Positions 1-11,065 of a DNA stretch of 64,000 bases are shown in pieces (positions within the stretch are counted from its first letter, which is position 1; the number at the start of each line of letters is the position of its first letter). The notes beneath the pieces were generated by a model, which was not told where the DNA came from, made no database searches, and saw nothing but the letters and a program-made list of their open reading frames with translations. The translations under genes and the position numbers were made by a program. Source of the stretch: Phlebopus portentosus (lineage: Eukaryota; Basidiomycota; Agaricomycetes; Boletales; Boletinellaceae); NCBI GenBank assembly GCA_037892935.1, contig JAYXKI010000005.1:496001-560000 (forward strand), given 5' to 3'.

Positions 1-252
1 TATTTGTTTTCTCTTTTTTCGTCTCTCTTAAATTCATACTTTTTCTTTCAGGACGTACAAGTTATATGAGTACTGACGTTTTTATCTTCAATCCCTGTAT
101 TACTCGATACAGTAGCGGTAAGAATACATTTCTATTGCATTTGACGCAACTAACTTGAGTCCATCAAGAATAAATATTTCGTTGACCCGAGATTGGGCAG
201 CAAGATCGATTGAATACCCACATACCCATCCATGTCTTCTCCACGAGAGACA

Positions 253-1957
253 TTACGCCTCCGATCCATCAGTGTTCGAGCTATCATCCGAGGATGTCTC
301 AGCGTCCGAGTCTGGAGTCGCTTCATTGAGATTCGTGAGTACTATTTCATCTTTTCGTGAACCGAATCCCGCAGGGTCGCGCGCATATTGTTGGAGCTGG
401 ACCTCGAAGGAGGTATTACGGACGTGGTCCTCGTACCACATCTCGTCTATCATAAAAGGGTAAATCTTGACTGGAGGGACGTCCACAAATACATCGTTAA
501 AACAGACACGAGGAACTCGAATGTGAGCCTTTTTCTTTTTCGCCAGCCTTTCTTCGATGAGCTTATCAAGTTCCCCATAGACTTTATTCAGCTTTAAAAC
601 GAATGTGTAAGTGTTTCAAAAACATTTTCAGTTTATATTCGAACTGTACCTCAGATGATCGAAACAGAGGTTGCCGCCTCTCCCACACCGGTACCTTAGC
701 ATGAATCTGAGCCTCGGTGAGTCTTGCTGCCTGCTGAAGTTTTTTCTTATAGTCTTCCTTCTCCTGTTCGTTACCATCGTCCTTCTGGCTGACATACTCT
801 GACATATAGTCCGTCTCGAGCAAGCACGTTGGACTAGCGCCAAACTTGCGCTTGTACGCCTTAGCTACCTTGAGTCGATCCTCCTTGAGCTATAAGTATA
901 ATGGTAAGTATTGCGAACATCCATAAGTCAGAATAAAAGATGGATGATGCAGAGATACACGAGAGCAAACCTGATGTCGATCTGAGACTAATAAACAGAG
1001 ACGGTACGCACCTGGCTCCTTCGCTGTCTTCGAGTGTTTCTCAAATTCCGCAGGTCGTGTTTCTTCTTCTCATAGGGGTTCGTATTGATCTTGAACTGAC
1101 GTCGCCACTTGCGTAGTTGAGCCTTTGCGAACTCCCTGAGATCGTCTCGGGAGTACTGAACGATGTCGTCCGTTACGACACGCGTTTCCGATTTCTTTTG
1201 GTAAGTTTTTTAGCGCATATATGTATCAGATATACCATTTTTTGCTCACCTCTTGATCGTTGTCCACAATATGAACGGCCTGCTCGATGAGCAGTTCGTT
1301 CGCAAAATGCTCGACTGATTCGCTCAAGTCCGGCACAAGAATCTTCTTGCCGTTGACAACTTGCTCACCAGCATTCTCGGGAGAAGGTAGGGCCGCATTT
1401 TTCTTATTCTTGATTCCACTTTGCTCATGCAGCTCATATATAATGGCATTCTCGATGATTTTAGTATGCAGCATTCTACAAAAGCTTGACGAATGACTTA
1501 CTCTCAGTCTCTTTTTTGTCTGTTTTTCGGCACTGGTGAGTTCCACTCCCTTCTTCATCAGAATCAAATGGCGTGTTGACTTCCTTCCTGCTTTCTTCCT
1601 TCTCTTCCTGGCTCTCCTCCCACCATCCCCTTCGTCATCTGCATCCTCTCCAAGCCCCTCGACGCGCTGTTCGAGCAAGGTAAGCTTTTTTTGATCCTCT
1701 TCTCGATTCCGCTTTTCACTGATCAATTCTTCTTGTAACTGCCGGATTTGCTCCTGAACAGCTGACAATGCCGTGTCGGACTCGGTCGGGGTGTCTGGCA
1801 GCACAATAGAGCAAGGAGAGGACGAGACGGGGGCGCGCAGTACTGCTACAGAGCGCGTCTCGACGCGTTCTGTGCCCCCATCTCGATCCTTTCCACCATT
1901 TCTTGATGAATTTTCGTGTAACGTGCGCACCAAAGCCTGGGAAGCGTTCTTGGGCAT
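253..1957 (-). CDS. Hypothetical charged coiled-coil protein, 4 exons, 489 aa
   Basis: I do not recognise the family. A four-exon model keeps one frame: 1957-1250, 1194-1012, 889-650 and 591-253, with GTGAGC, GTGCGT and GTACAG donors and all junctions in phase 0. The N-terminal third is Ser/Thr rich. Residues ~65-110 form a heptad-like coiled coil (SAVQEQIRQLQEELISEK), followed by an Asp/Glu stretch and a basic patch (RRARKRRKKAGRK) that could be a nuclear localisation signal. The middle is rich in Lys/Arg, and the C-terminus ends in an acidic Ser/Asp tail. A possible 26-base intron near 1470-1500 (GTAAGT...TAG) is too short and is in frame either way, so I left it as coding. The composition suggests a nuclear protein, but nothing points to a specific function. 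It is the leftmost gene, with no recognisable partner nearby. Confidence 0.6.
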
Positions 1958-2829
1958 GCTGGGCGTCTGTTAGAGACGAGACGACGATGGCGGGACTGCG
2001 TGAAAATTAATGCGAGGTGAAATGCGACATGACATGCTCGCTTTCTTTGATGTCATTCTATTTTTGTTCGCGTTATTTGCCCTTGTTGTATATACACCCC
2101 AAATATAGAAGTTTAAGTAAATTTCGAGCGAATATTTTAATTGAATCAATAAATCTTCAATGTCCATACTACATGACTCCAGGTTGATTAGATGCCTTAA
2201 CATTTGGTTTATGAGATGTCTTAGATCCCCTTACAATATGTACTACCAGATTCATTTGGACTTCTTGACATACCCAATGTCAGGTCAAAATATTAATGGT
2301 AATATCACATAATGCAAGGTCACACGAAGTTCTCTCACAATACTTAGATCCAGATGAAGACAATACTTAATCACTTAGCTTTTGCAATATCTTCTGGGAT
2401 TAGACATAATTTAATATGAGGAGTGTGACATATAAATCTGGATCAATCAAATGTAAAGACGATCTGTATTTAGCTTGTCTAGATAACGTGGGAAGACGAT
2501 TTTTGAGCTGGATACACCTAATAGAGAAACTCTATGAACGCGGTGCATTATAAAAATGTCTCTGCTACAAGTACAGTACAGTACAATAAGTGAAAGTCCA
2601 AGATGGACAGCATGTTGGAAATATGAGACAGAATTGCTACCGTAAATCTCAACAATTACCGAGAGTATGCACTTATAACCCACATAAAGAAAAAGAAAAA
2701 CCTCTTGAGAAAGGAGGGAATGTGGTATCTTTCAGAAAACCTTTTCGGATTAGGTTGAAGATAAATCAACGCACGTAACAGTATTTTTTTTTTAAATCCA
2801 AGCTCGCGTAATCCAACGAGAAATTTCCT
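1958..2829. other. AT-rich intergenic stretch, no gene seen
   Basis: About 870 bases between the start of the gene on the left and the end of the minus-strand gene on the right. Only short unconvincing frames are present, and there is no repeat or tRNA-like structure that I can support. The part next to 1957 presumably holds the promoter of the leftward gene. Confidence 0.5.
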
Positions 2830-3846
2830 TCATGTCCCATTCCCATCTCGAGAGTTGCCGGTGGATTGACTCGACGAATCGTCGACTTCTTCAACGGTTC
2901 CAATCGGCTCTTTCCGTGCGTTTTTCAGCCATCGGCGTACTCTCGGAGGGGCGGGTGCAGCAGGACTGCGGCTCCAGACTGGACTCGTTTCTCTGATATC
3001 GGATGACCGTGAACGAGATGCGGAAAAGAAATCAAACTCTGAAAGGCCCAGCGGCGGTAGGTCCTCAAGCTTAAGTCGGGAAATTGGCGCTGTCGGCGGG
3101 ACGGGCGGGGAATGGCCTGGTCGTTTTGCAAGTTGTTGCTGGTTAAGATATATAGCCGGTTTTGAGAGGGCCGGTTTCGTGTCCGTCTGTACATTTTGCT
3201 GCTGCTGCTGCTGCTTCTCCTGGGATAAACCCGAGCTACCAGCAATCAAAGGAAGCGGTTCCGGCATTCCCAGGTTCTCGATCTCTGAGACGAGTATTCC
3301 TATCACATCCGAGCGCAAATATCGGGTATATGAGGTTCGGAACGTCCCACGCGGCGGCGGCACGTATTTCTCTGGCTTCGGGTGCGGCGCGACGGTCAGA
3401 ACCGTTGCGCGCCTTCGCTCCCCTGTACTCCCTACCGTACTCGCCTTCGAGTTAGAGGCTTTTGATGTTGTCGACTTCGCCTTTGACTTCTGTCTCCCCT
3501 TCCCCTTCGAATGCGATGTCTTTGAGAGTGATTTGCTACTGGAGCAGGAGGAGGATATCGACCTTGAGGTGTATCTCGTCCGAGTCGACCTCGACGACGT
3601 CGAATTGCGACTCCTCGCGCTACGCTTCGAACGACTCCTAACCCCTCGCTTGGGATGCGCATCATCAGCGTCAACACCATCATCATCATCTGTAACGATC
3701 TTTGGCACCCTGCCTCTCATCGCAACGAGGTCAGAGCCAAGTGCGGTCAAGGCTGCGAGGGCGAGGGCATGTCGGTCAGAAGAGTGCATCGTGGACGGGA
3801 ACTCGCAAGGAGAATACCCTTCGGAATACTCTTTTAGTTGTCTCAA
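2830..3846 (-). CDS. Hypothetical Ser/Arg/Lys-rich protein, 338 aa
   Basis: A single uninterrupted frame. Residues ~60-140 are a low-complexity run of Ser, Arg, Lys and Thr (RSRSKRSARSRNSTSSRS and similar). Next comes a more ordered segment around ~160-200 (PPPRGTFRTSYTRYLRSDVI), a poly-Gln tract (about 7 Gln), and a Pro/Ser-rich tail with a basic segment RVRRWLKNARKEP. No catalytic motif or membrane segment is visible. The first ATG gives a 20-residue leader; the internal Met at about 3789 (MHSSDRHAL) is an alternative start. The opposite strand is also open over much of this length (3179-3853), but its composition mirrors the codon bias of the minus-strand low-complexity gene, so I treat it as a shadow. 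Function unknown; probably an intrinsically disordered nuclear protein. Confidence 0.55.
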   Translation of the reverse strand: MRQLKEYSEGYSPCEFPSTMHSSDRHALALAALTALGSDLVAMRGRVPKIVTDDDDGVDADDAHPKRGVRSRSKRSARSRNSTSSRSTRTRYTSRSISSSCSSSKSLSKTSHSKGKGRQKSKAKSTTSKASNSKASTVGSTGERRRATVLTVAPHPKPEKYVPPPRGTFRTSYTRYLRSDVIGILVSEIENLGMPEPLPLIAGSSGLSQEKQQQQQQNVQTDTKPALSKPAIYLNQQQLAKRPGHSPPVPPTAPISRLKLEDLPPLGLSEFDFFSASRSRSSDIRETSPVWSRSPAAPAPPRVRRWLKNARKEPIGTVEEVDDSSSQSTGNSRDGNGT

Positions 3847-4276
3847 AAATTAATCCGAGTGTACAGAGCTGCGAAGGGCAAGCGAGAGAGCAGCGGTGAA
3901 ATGGTCAAGGGCAGCTCTGCTGACTCGGACGCTGATGAGGAGTGTCGATCCGTCGATCTTCGTTACTCAACGGGGATTCCCTGATTATTATGTAAGAGCA
4001 CCCAACCATGGCCTCCGCCTTGATTTCCAGTTCATGCCAATGAAGTACAGTACTACATAGTACAAATTTGCTACTCTACTAACTCTAACAGTTCAGTTCG
4101 ACAACATCCTCACTCGGAAATGGTTGAAAAACATTGATTTGGCTTTTATGTACCAAAGCAAGCCACTGAGCATCATCAATAATGTCCGAGTCAGTCATCA
4201 TTTTCCCCATGTATTAAAATACTGCTGATCGAGACTTACATCGCTTTTTCGTAATACCAACCCTTACCTCTCCCAG

Positions 4277-4600
4277 GATGCTCGTCTTCACATGCAGGTC
4301 GCGCTGCGGCTCCTCAAACTTGTGCGAGGCATTGTTCGCGAGGAACACAAACGTCAAGTGCTCCCCGGCCAGAGCTGCGAGTTAAAAATAAAAAAAAACG
4401 AAATGCATGACGATGCTCAGAATCCAAGGTATCTCAAGAAGGGAAGAGAAGGAAGGAAGGACCTACTTGCGGTTAGCAGGCAACATGGCTCTGGAGCTCT
4501 GGAGTGCAAGTCCCCCTGCTGATCACGAGTAGTGAACATCCCAGTCTCTACAGCCTTCGAGATCTGCTCGAGGTCATTGATCTTCCCGTGCCGATCGAAG
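4277..4600 (-). pseudogene. PNPOx-like flavin-fold protein fragment, broken by an 8-bp duplication
   Basis: Two pieces resemble the fungal pyridoxamine 5'-phosphate oxidase-like family (Bli-3/general stress protein 26 type), small FMN-binding split-barrel proteins. The first, around 4500-4600, reads ISKAVETGMFTTRDQQGDL then HSRA. The second, 4277-4379, reads LTFVFLANNASHKFEEPQ then RDLHVKTSILGE. These match the family's 'GMLTTRD..G.LHSRAM' strand and 'F..NNASHK' strand. Between them, CTCTGGAG is repeated in tandem (4489-4504); with one copy the frame would run on into MLPANRK as expected, with two it is shifted. No convincing upstream start or downstream strands (the usual 'W.S.SG.A' region) were found. 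I infer a decayed gene or a gene with a recent 8-bp duplication. It lies just downstream of the NIPA gene on the same strand. Confidence 0.45.
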
Positions 4601-4923
4601 CACCGACGGACAGATTCGTGAGTTTGAACGTACGTGTGTATGGATGGATACGGCTTTGATATCTTCTTCAAAACGGGCACGGGAAAGGAAAGTATACAGC
4701 TCTTTGTAGACTGTTTCGCTTGTTCCATCACTATTAGAAAGCGGAGAAATCTCGAGCGTAAGGATATCGAGGTATGCACACACCCCGGAAAAAAAAGCAG
4801 GATTAATATTAACGATCATTCTGAATAATGTGTAAGAGTTATACAAATGCATTTCCGTCCTCCAAAGCAAAATGAATTCTCCTTCATGCTCCAACCTGCC
4901 TATAAAACCAGTCAGGATCCACT

Positions 4924-6735
4924 TCACCATTCATCATGATCGTGATCATGCTCGTGCTCGTGATCCCCGGATTCGCGACGCATAAGACCTCGACCCTCTT
5001 CTCCAGGTGTACTCCCAGCCAGCCCTCGCTTCACAGGTGTCTCGTTGTCTTTGGAAGCATGCGCGGCAGGGGATCCGTCATGCACCGTTGCATCGTCATC
5101 TTCCTCGTCGCTGGCGGCTCCGATGTCCCACACCACTGGTTCTTCCGTATCGCGATCTTCGCTCCGTCGGAGAGCCTCTCCTTCTGGCGACGACGATCCC
5201 TCCTCCTCCGCAGATATAGCACCTGCACCACCTTTCTTTCCTCTTTTGCGTGCGGACGGGATTGACGACGAGAGCGGTACGTGTCCCGCTCCGCGGACAT
5301 TCGGCTTCGAAGTCGGTTCGGGCTTCTTGTGTGTCAAAAGAACGACGCCGGAGACTAAGATGAGGACGGAGAAGAAGATCAGGAAGAGCGTCCAGGTATG
5401 ATACCTCTCGATCTCATTATTGAATATCATCGCATCGAGAGCGCCCGTCCCGGTATACACGCCATAAAAAACAGGCACGACGAGCGTGCTATCATACACG
5501 CGCAGCGCGCGGTTGAGGCAGATGATCTGCAGGACGGCGGTGAGCGCGAGGAGGAGGAAGGTGAGTAGAGAGACGAAGGACGCGAATTGGGAAGCGGAGT
5601 GCGGTTGTTCGATGGCGTAGGCGATGAGTTGGACGGAGGTGCGCGCGAAGACGAGGCACCCGCCTGCGAGCCCGCCTCCGCAACATGCCCAGGCGATACC
5701 GAGCGTCCAGGCAATCGTCTTGTCGTCCTTCGCTGCCGTCCAGGTCTCGAGCCGCTCTGCTAGCCGGCCCATCGCACCCTGCCACAGCACTGCGAGACGC
5801 TTCCTGTCGTACCACGGTGCGCGAACTAGAGATGCATCGCTCTCTGCTTGACGGTGGAATGCTTGTGATTGTGCTGCGAAGGGCACGGCGCTGATATCCC
5901 CTCGCGCGACAAGCACGCGTTCTAGCTGCGCAGCGAAGATGTATACGGATGTCAATGCAATCGTCATAGCGATGAAGAACAGTATCCAGTTAGCGCGCCC
6001 CCAGAGTGATTTTAGCAGTTCTAAATCCATCCCGTTCTCAAGACCGGAATTGATTGAGCCAAAAGCAACGATCCCGACGACACCGAGGATAACGACTATC
6101 GTGCCCTATATCAGTCCAGTCGCAAAGTAACAAGAAGCAAAGTGCGTGCCAGTGAGTATGAGACGATTGACAGGACAGAAAGGAGAGATAGACTCACATA
6201 GATGTCGGTGTTTGTCACAGGTGTACCCACCAATAGTGATGCGAAGAGGAAATTAAAGATGAGGGATGTTGCGCCGAGAGGTGCGACGTATTCGGCGCGT
6301 AAATATCGCAGGGCGAGCGTGCTGCCTATTAATTGAGATAGTCTTGACATGAACGACTCAGTATCTAAAGCGTTATGAACGGTTTAATAGACGTACATGT
6401 AAAGTATCATTCCTAGGAGCCATAGAGGTCTCATCCACTCTTTCCGTCGTGATGCTTTGGGCATTGCGCTTGTGCGTACCTATGTCAAGTTCGGCATCCG
6501 CTCAGAGATACTGGCATAAACATAATAGAAACGAATGGCTAACATGATCTAACTTGGTCAAATTTAAACCTCCAGCATTGAGGATGGAGGCAAGGAGGAC
6601 GATGGAGACACCGATGATGAGTGCAACAGCTGGACTCCCACCCGGAGTTCCTGGACTGTCATGGACATCGTCCTCTTCTATGACTGGTATGGTCTCATTT
6701 CCATCTCTAGCTATAAGAAATGTTGAGGGAGGCAT
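4924..6735 (-). CDS. NIPA-family magnesium transporter, 4 exons, 533 aa
   Basis: Member of the NIPA (DUF803) family of multi-pass Mg2+ transporters found in plasma membrane and endosomes. Exons 6735-6544, 6479-6397, 6342-6198 and 6105-4924 join in frame. The start ATG at 6735 is followed by a polar leader and the first membrane helix (ALIIGVSIVLLASILNAGG). Exon 3 carries the family signature LSQLIGSTLALRYLRAEYVA and PLGATSLIFNFLFASLL. Exon 4 begins GTIVVILGVVGIVAFGSIN and holds the remaining helices, including LTFLLLALTAVLQIICLN and VVPVFYGVYTGTGALDAMIF. The C-terminal ~120 residues are a hydrophilic Ser/Glu/Asp tail ending in His-Asp/His-Glu repeats, which could bind divalent metal (inference). 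Fungal members commonly have long variable tails, so the length is ordinary. No frame damage seen. Confidence 0.85.
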
Positions 6736-7294
6736 GTTGCGGGGTGAATGGCGGGAGGATGAGACGTTGAGTGGGAGCGCATGAGAAGTGCCGACCGACA
6801 AGCCAAGCCCAGTGCGCGCATAGCCGACGCAGTGATCGAAACGGGTTGGCGCACGCACGTGATGCAAAGTTTCGTCATGCAATATTACGAGTGAAATATC
6901 CAGTAAACCATTCATATTCCTTACTTACGTTCATGGTTTGGGTTTGGTGGATGTATATTCAGATTGTCAAGAAGATCCATCTCTCTTTTTCACAGCTTGC
7001 ACCTCTTCTTCACCTTTGAGTTCATGTTTTTCCTTCAAATTGATAACACAAATGATTCGGATGAGCACTCCAATGACACATCCTTCCGAGTCAATTTTAA
7101 TCCTAGTTTATCGTCTTTTCTCACAGATTTGACAAAAAAAAAACCTGAAAGATTGAATGAAAATATCTTTGATTTTCGAGCATTTTCAGGCACTTTGAAT
7201 GCCCAAATAGTTTGGTTGGGCTCATGTGACCATGATCTTGCTGATTGCCTCCTGCTGCTGCTGCCGCCTTGACTTGTAACTACCAGCAGACGGC
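6736..7294. other. Divergent intergenic region between the NIPA gene and the Smr-like gene
   Basis: About 560 bases separating two genes transcribed away from each other, so it presumably carries both promoters. It has T-rich and A-rich tracts near 6960-7150, common in fungal promoters, but no canonical TATA box at a convincing distance. Short frames here are not credible genes. Confidence 0.45.
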
Positions 7295-10200
7295 ATGTCT
7301 ATGCCTCAGGTTTATTCCATCGGCATCGGTGTCGTCCTTAGAGGCATCATCAACTCCGTCGGGGCGAGGAATGACAAGCTAGCCGGCGCGCTCTCGGGTA
7401 TTTGGGACGGGATCGTCGCGTACGCGGCATGGCGCACAGACCGCTTGCTGGAACCGACCATCCTTATCGAAATTATAGTCGGCGTTTGCTTTGATGCGCT
7501 CTATCATGGAACACCGGCACGACTCATTTCGCTTGCTCTTGGTACGGTGTTGGGAGTACTCGTTTCGGACACAGCAGGGTTGCACACACTCTGGGATAAT
7601 TTGGGCGAGAACGTTCAGGAGAAGCTCAAGGAACTAGATTTCAGGGATGACCTCGACTCTCCCGATGTGCTCAGTGAGTTCTCTGAAGACATGACGGTCG
7701 TTTACGAGGAACGTGCTACTGCGCTGAGCCCTCGCAGTCGGAAGATGACTACGGCAGAATGGATCGCAGCCCAGCGGAAAGCGCGAGAACAACGCTCCTC
7801 CAAATCAGCAACAACTTCTCGGCGTGCGTCTGCGTCTATGAATATCAGCACCGATTTGGACAAGAGTATCTTACTATCGGGCTTTGATACCCAGACACAG
7901 GTGACAACAAGGACGAGTCCGAGTCGAACGACTCAGACGCAGAGTAGCAGAGCGAGGCGCGATAGGGAGTTGTTGGAGAGTATGACTCCCCTTCCCCCTC
8001 CTACTGCACCTTCTGTGGCAAGGAACACGGATATTGATATTAATATCGATGTCTTTTCTCCATCGGTTGCAACGCGAATATCTTCGCCTACTATTAAGAC
8101 GGAGATTATCGAGGAGCCCTCTGTTCGTGGAACGCACGAGGGTATAGCCATAAACATTTCAAAGGACGCCTCGAAGATGTCTAGTCCTCCGAAATCTTGT
8201 GCTTCAAGATCTCATCGTTCTTCTCGGAGAGAGTCGCTTCCGGCAAGTGTCAAACCAGAATCGACACATCCTGCAGTGGTCCAACCGCTATCTTCGTCAT
8301 CGTCGGAGACCGAACGTGCAGGACCGGCGGAACATAACTCACGCAGTGCCATCTCTGAGCGATTCGGGCGTTCAACCGCTCAGCGCCTTCGTCCGCAGAC
8401 TCCCAGATCACGACACACGCATACAGGAACCGAGCGTACCTCATTTTCCCCCTTCATTCCACCTCGCCCAGCAGACAGTACAAGAGAGCCCACCGTTATC
8501 TCTGCTCACGAATCTCACAGTGCGCATGTTCTCCCGGAGGATCCCGATCTAGACCATGTCGCAGCGGAGGTTCTGTCTTCCTGGAATGATGGTCTTCATG
8601 CGAGATCGGTACGATCAAAATCCCGCGTGTCGACACGGCACTCGGAGCGCTTTGTTGAGGAGGAACTGGGCGAACCATCTGTTCATGGAACCCAGAGCCG
8701 TCGTACAACGATACGGTCGGAAGGCTCGGTACGTCCTGAGAGCAGAGTTGGTGAGGGAACTCAAGCATACATGGAGAGCGAGGCTAGCAACAGGCATACC
8801 GAGAGACCCGCGTCCCCGTCGCTCGCTCCGGAGTTTATCATCGATTACTCGGGAGAGACGACGCGTATCTATATCCCTCCACCTGCAGAGACAGGTATCA
8901 ACGTTCGGATTGTGCCCCGGACAGAGGAAACACAAGCTGGACAGGGTTTATATGAGGTCGACAGTAGCGGGCTGAACGTCGGTCACGACCATAATCATCT
9001 GGACGCGAATTATCATTATTCTGGACAACCCCAGTCTCTTGCTGAAAGCGCTTTTCGCAGCCAGGATGACATTGTATTCATCCCTCAATCAATCGGTTCG
9101 TTTCCCGAGCTGGAAACCGTTCCTCCAGTAGAAGAACACAATGTTCTCCCCAGTGTCGACGAGGACGACACTCACCATTCACATTATTCTCATGCATCGC
9201 GTGCACCATCTCATGCATCTCGTGCTGAACTGAGCAGCGACCCTCAGCCACCGTCGATCTTCAAGCTCAAAAGAGCCTGGAGGAGCTCCGGATCTGCACC
9301 ACCTGCATCTTCGTCGACAACTGACTTCGGAGGGGGAGGACGCGTTTTAGAACCGGATGACCCGCTTCCGGTCTATGTTACTGAGAACGTTGATAATAGT
9401 TTCTTGGAGCCGGCGCACGTATACATCGCGAGGTCCCGATCTCCTTCTCGGTCTCCATCGAACATAAGCAACCAACGGCCGGAACACTCACCACATAGGA
9501 GGTCCCACTCGCAATCCGCCGCTTCGAGGCACACGCATAGTCGCGGTCATAGTCACAGTCATAGTCATAATCATGACCAGGATCACAACGCGGATCATAA
9601 CACTTTGGAATTAGATATGCAAGGGGAGGCTTCCGGGCACCTTCACACCGAAACGAAGACTCCGCCCGTAGAACGGTCTCGCCCTGCACGGTCCCAAACT
9701 CAAAGTCGTGACCGTAACTATTCCCGCTCCCGTAGGCAGAGCGACGCCAGCCATGACAGACGCCATTCAGGGTCTGTGATCCCCATCGCACGCTCGCAAG
9801 ACCCGCGACAAAGCGCGACGTTCATCTACTCTCCGACCGTCGACGAGAGCGTTATCCGACCCAGCCCTAATCGGAGCCCGAACGCGAATGTGAATAACAC
9901 GGACCTGGCAACTCGCGCGGTGCAGTGGGAACAGCAAGCGATTGAGATGGATGCGCGATGTGAGGCTTTGAGAGTGCAGATACTCGATGCGGAGAGACGT
10001 CAGCAGAACGCTCTGGCGTTTACATTGAGTTGTGAACTTGAGAATGCCGAGCAGCGAGCGAAAAGACTGAGGAGGAGAGCCGAGAGGGCGCGGTTAGCGG
10101 GTACGTAGCACATCATCCATCATACTTTACTTTCTTTGCACCTTCCGTGCTAATCTATTGAATGATCCAGCGCGAGAGGCAGAACACGACGACCGAATAG

Positions 10201-10530
10201 ACGTACACCGGCTCTCCCCACTCGGCGCATTCCAATCAGTCAAGAATGCTCTATACGCTCTCCAACAGATAGGTCGTTCTAAACTTACCGTCGTCGTCGA
10301 TCACGGGCGGCGCGCTGCTGAGGGCTCCTCTGTCAAGAGGCATTACATTATTGATAAAATAACGAAGTGCGTGTACTTTGTCCTTTTTTTCTCGACCTGC
10401 CTTTTTTTTGTTTTGGTGGTCACTCGAGTTTTATTGACGCGATGAAATTTGTAGGAAATATCATTTCGACGTACGTGCGGACGAGATGAATCCGAATATT
10501 TTGTATATCTTCTTCCCTCCGAATCCTTGA
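7295..10530 (+). CDS. Large disordered protein with C-terminal Smr-like domain, 3 exons, 1025 aa
   Basis: Exons 7295-10100, 10171-10366 and 10455-10530 give 1,026 codons including the stop, with donors GTACGT and GTGCGT. Residues 1-95 hold moderately hydrophobic helices (LISLALGTVLGVLVSDTAG) that may be membrane associated. Residues ~150-850 are Ser/Arg/Pro/His rich and likely disordered, with an SR-like His-Ser block (HTHSRGHSHSHSHNHDQDHN). A basic helical segment near 890-935 (ERRQQNALAFTLSCELENAE) leads into the last ~100 residues. These follow the Smr fold order: IDVHRLSPLGAFQSVKNAL in place of 'DLHG...EA', LTVVVDHGRR in place of 'V.GKG', and NPNILYIFFP as the last strand. Smr domains act as nucleases or RNA/DNA-binding modules in mismatch-repair and ribosome-quality-control proteins. 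Here the key DLHG and GKG signatures are altered (DVHR, DHG), so activity is doubtful. The helical run before Smr resembles the DUF1771 position in other fungal Smr proteins (inference). Confidence 0.6.
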
Positions 10531-11065
10531 TCTGTTGTATTGTTGAAGGCGCTGCTTGTGCTTTCTGATTATTTTATTCTTTAACATCACTTCTATCTCG
10601 AGAATATCTATAGCGGCTGTACGTGTATAAGGTCCTGCGTTTTGTTTCTCCTGTCAAAGTAGTCGCGCATTTGTATGAGTTCTGTTTTTCTTCCTTATTC
10701 TCTCGACTTTATACCTTGTACTGTGTGTTTCTTTGTTGTTTGCAGCTCAGTTACGATGAGATCATAGATGATTCCTGTATTTTTTTCTTTGAGCGTTTAG
10801 CAAATTGATGTCGACTGGAACGAATCTCGAGTATGGTGTAGCAATGTTGAACATAGTTTATTGTGTCAGTAGAGTACAGATGTAAAGGACATGATGGTTA
10901 GTGGGTGAATTCAGTACGGTGGAGTATTGAGGCGAACAAGCAATGTAGAGCAAAATCAAAAGATGTTATATCCGTCCATAACAAACGATAAGTACTTATT
11001 CAATCCAATCCGATCCAAAAATGTTCTCCAAGTTTCAGTGATCCTCCGGTTCAACAACGACGAAA
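10531..11065. other. Intergenic region between convergent genes
   Basis: About 535 bases between the stop of the Smr-like gene and the 3' end of the minus-strand RCC1 gene. It is T-rich and should hold both polyadenylation regions. Short frames at 10623-10808 and 10927-11160 have no recognisable content. Confidence 0.45.

Noticed and set aside
3179..3853. Plus-strand 224-codon frame opposite the Ser/Arg-rich gene
   Set aside because: It is the antisense reading of a low-complexity coding region; Phe/Cys-rich runs mirror Lys/Gln/Ser codons. No family features.
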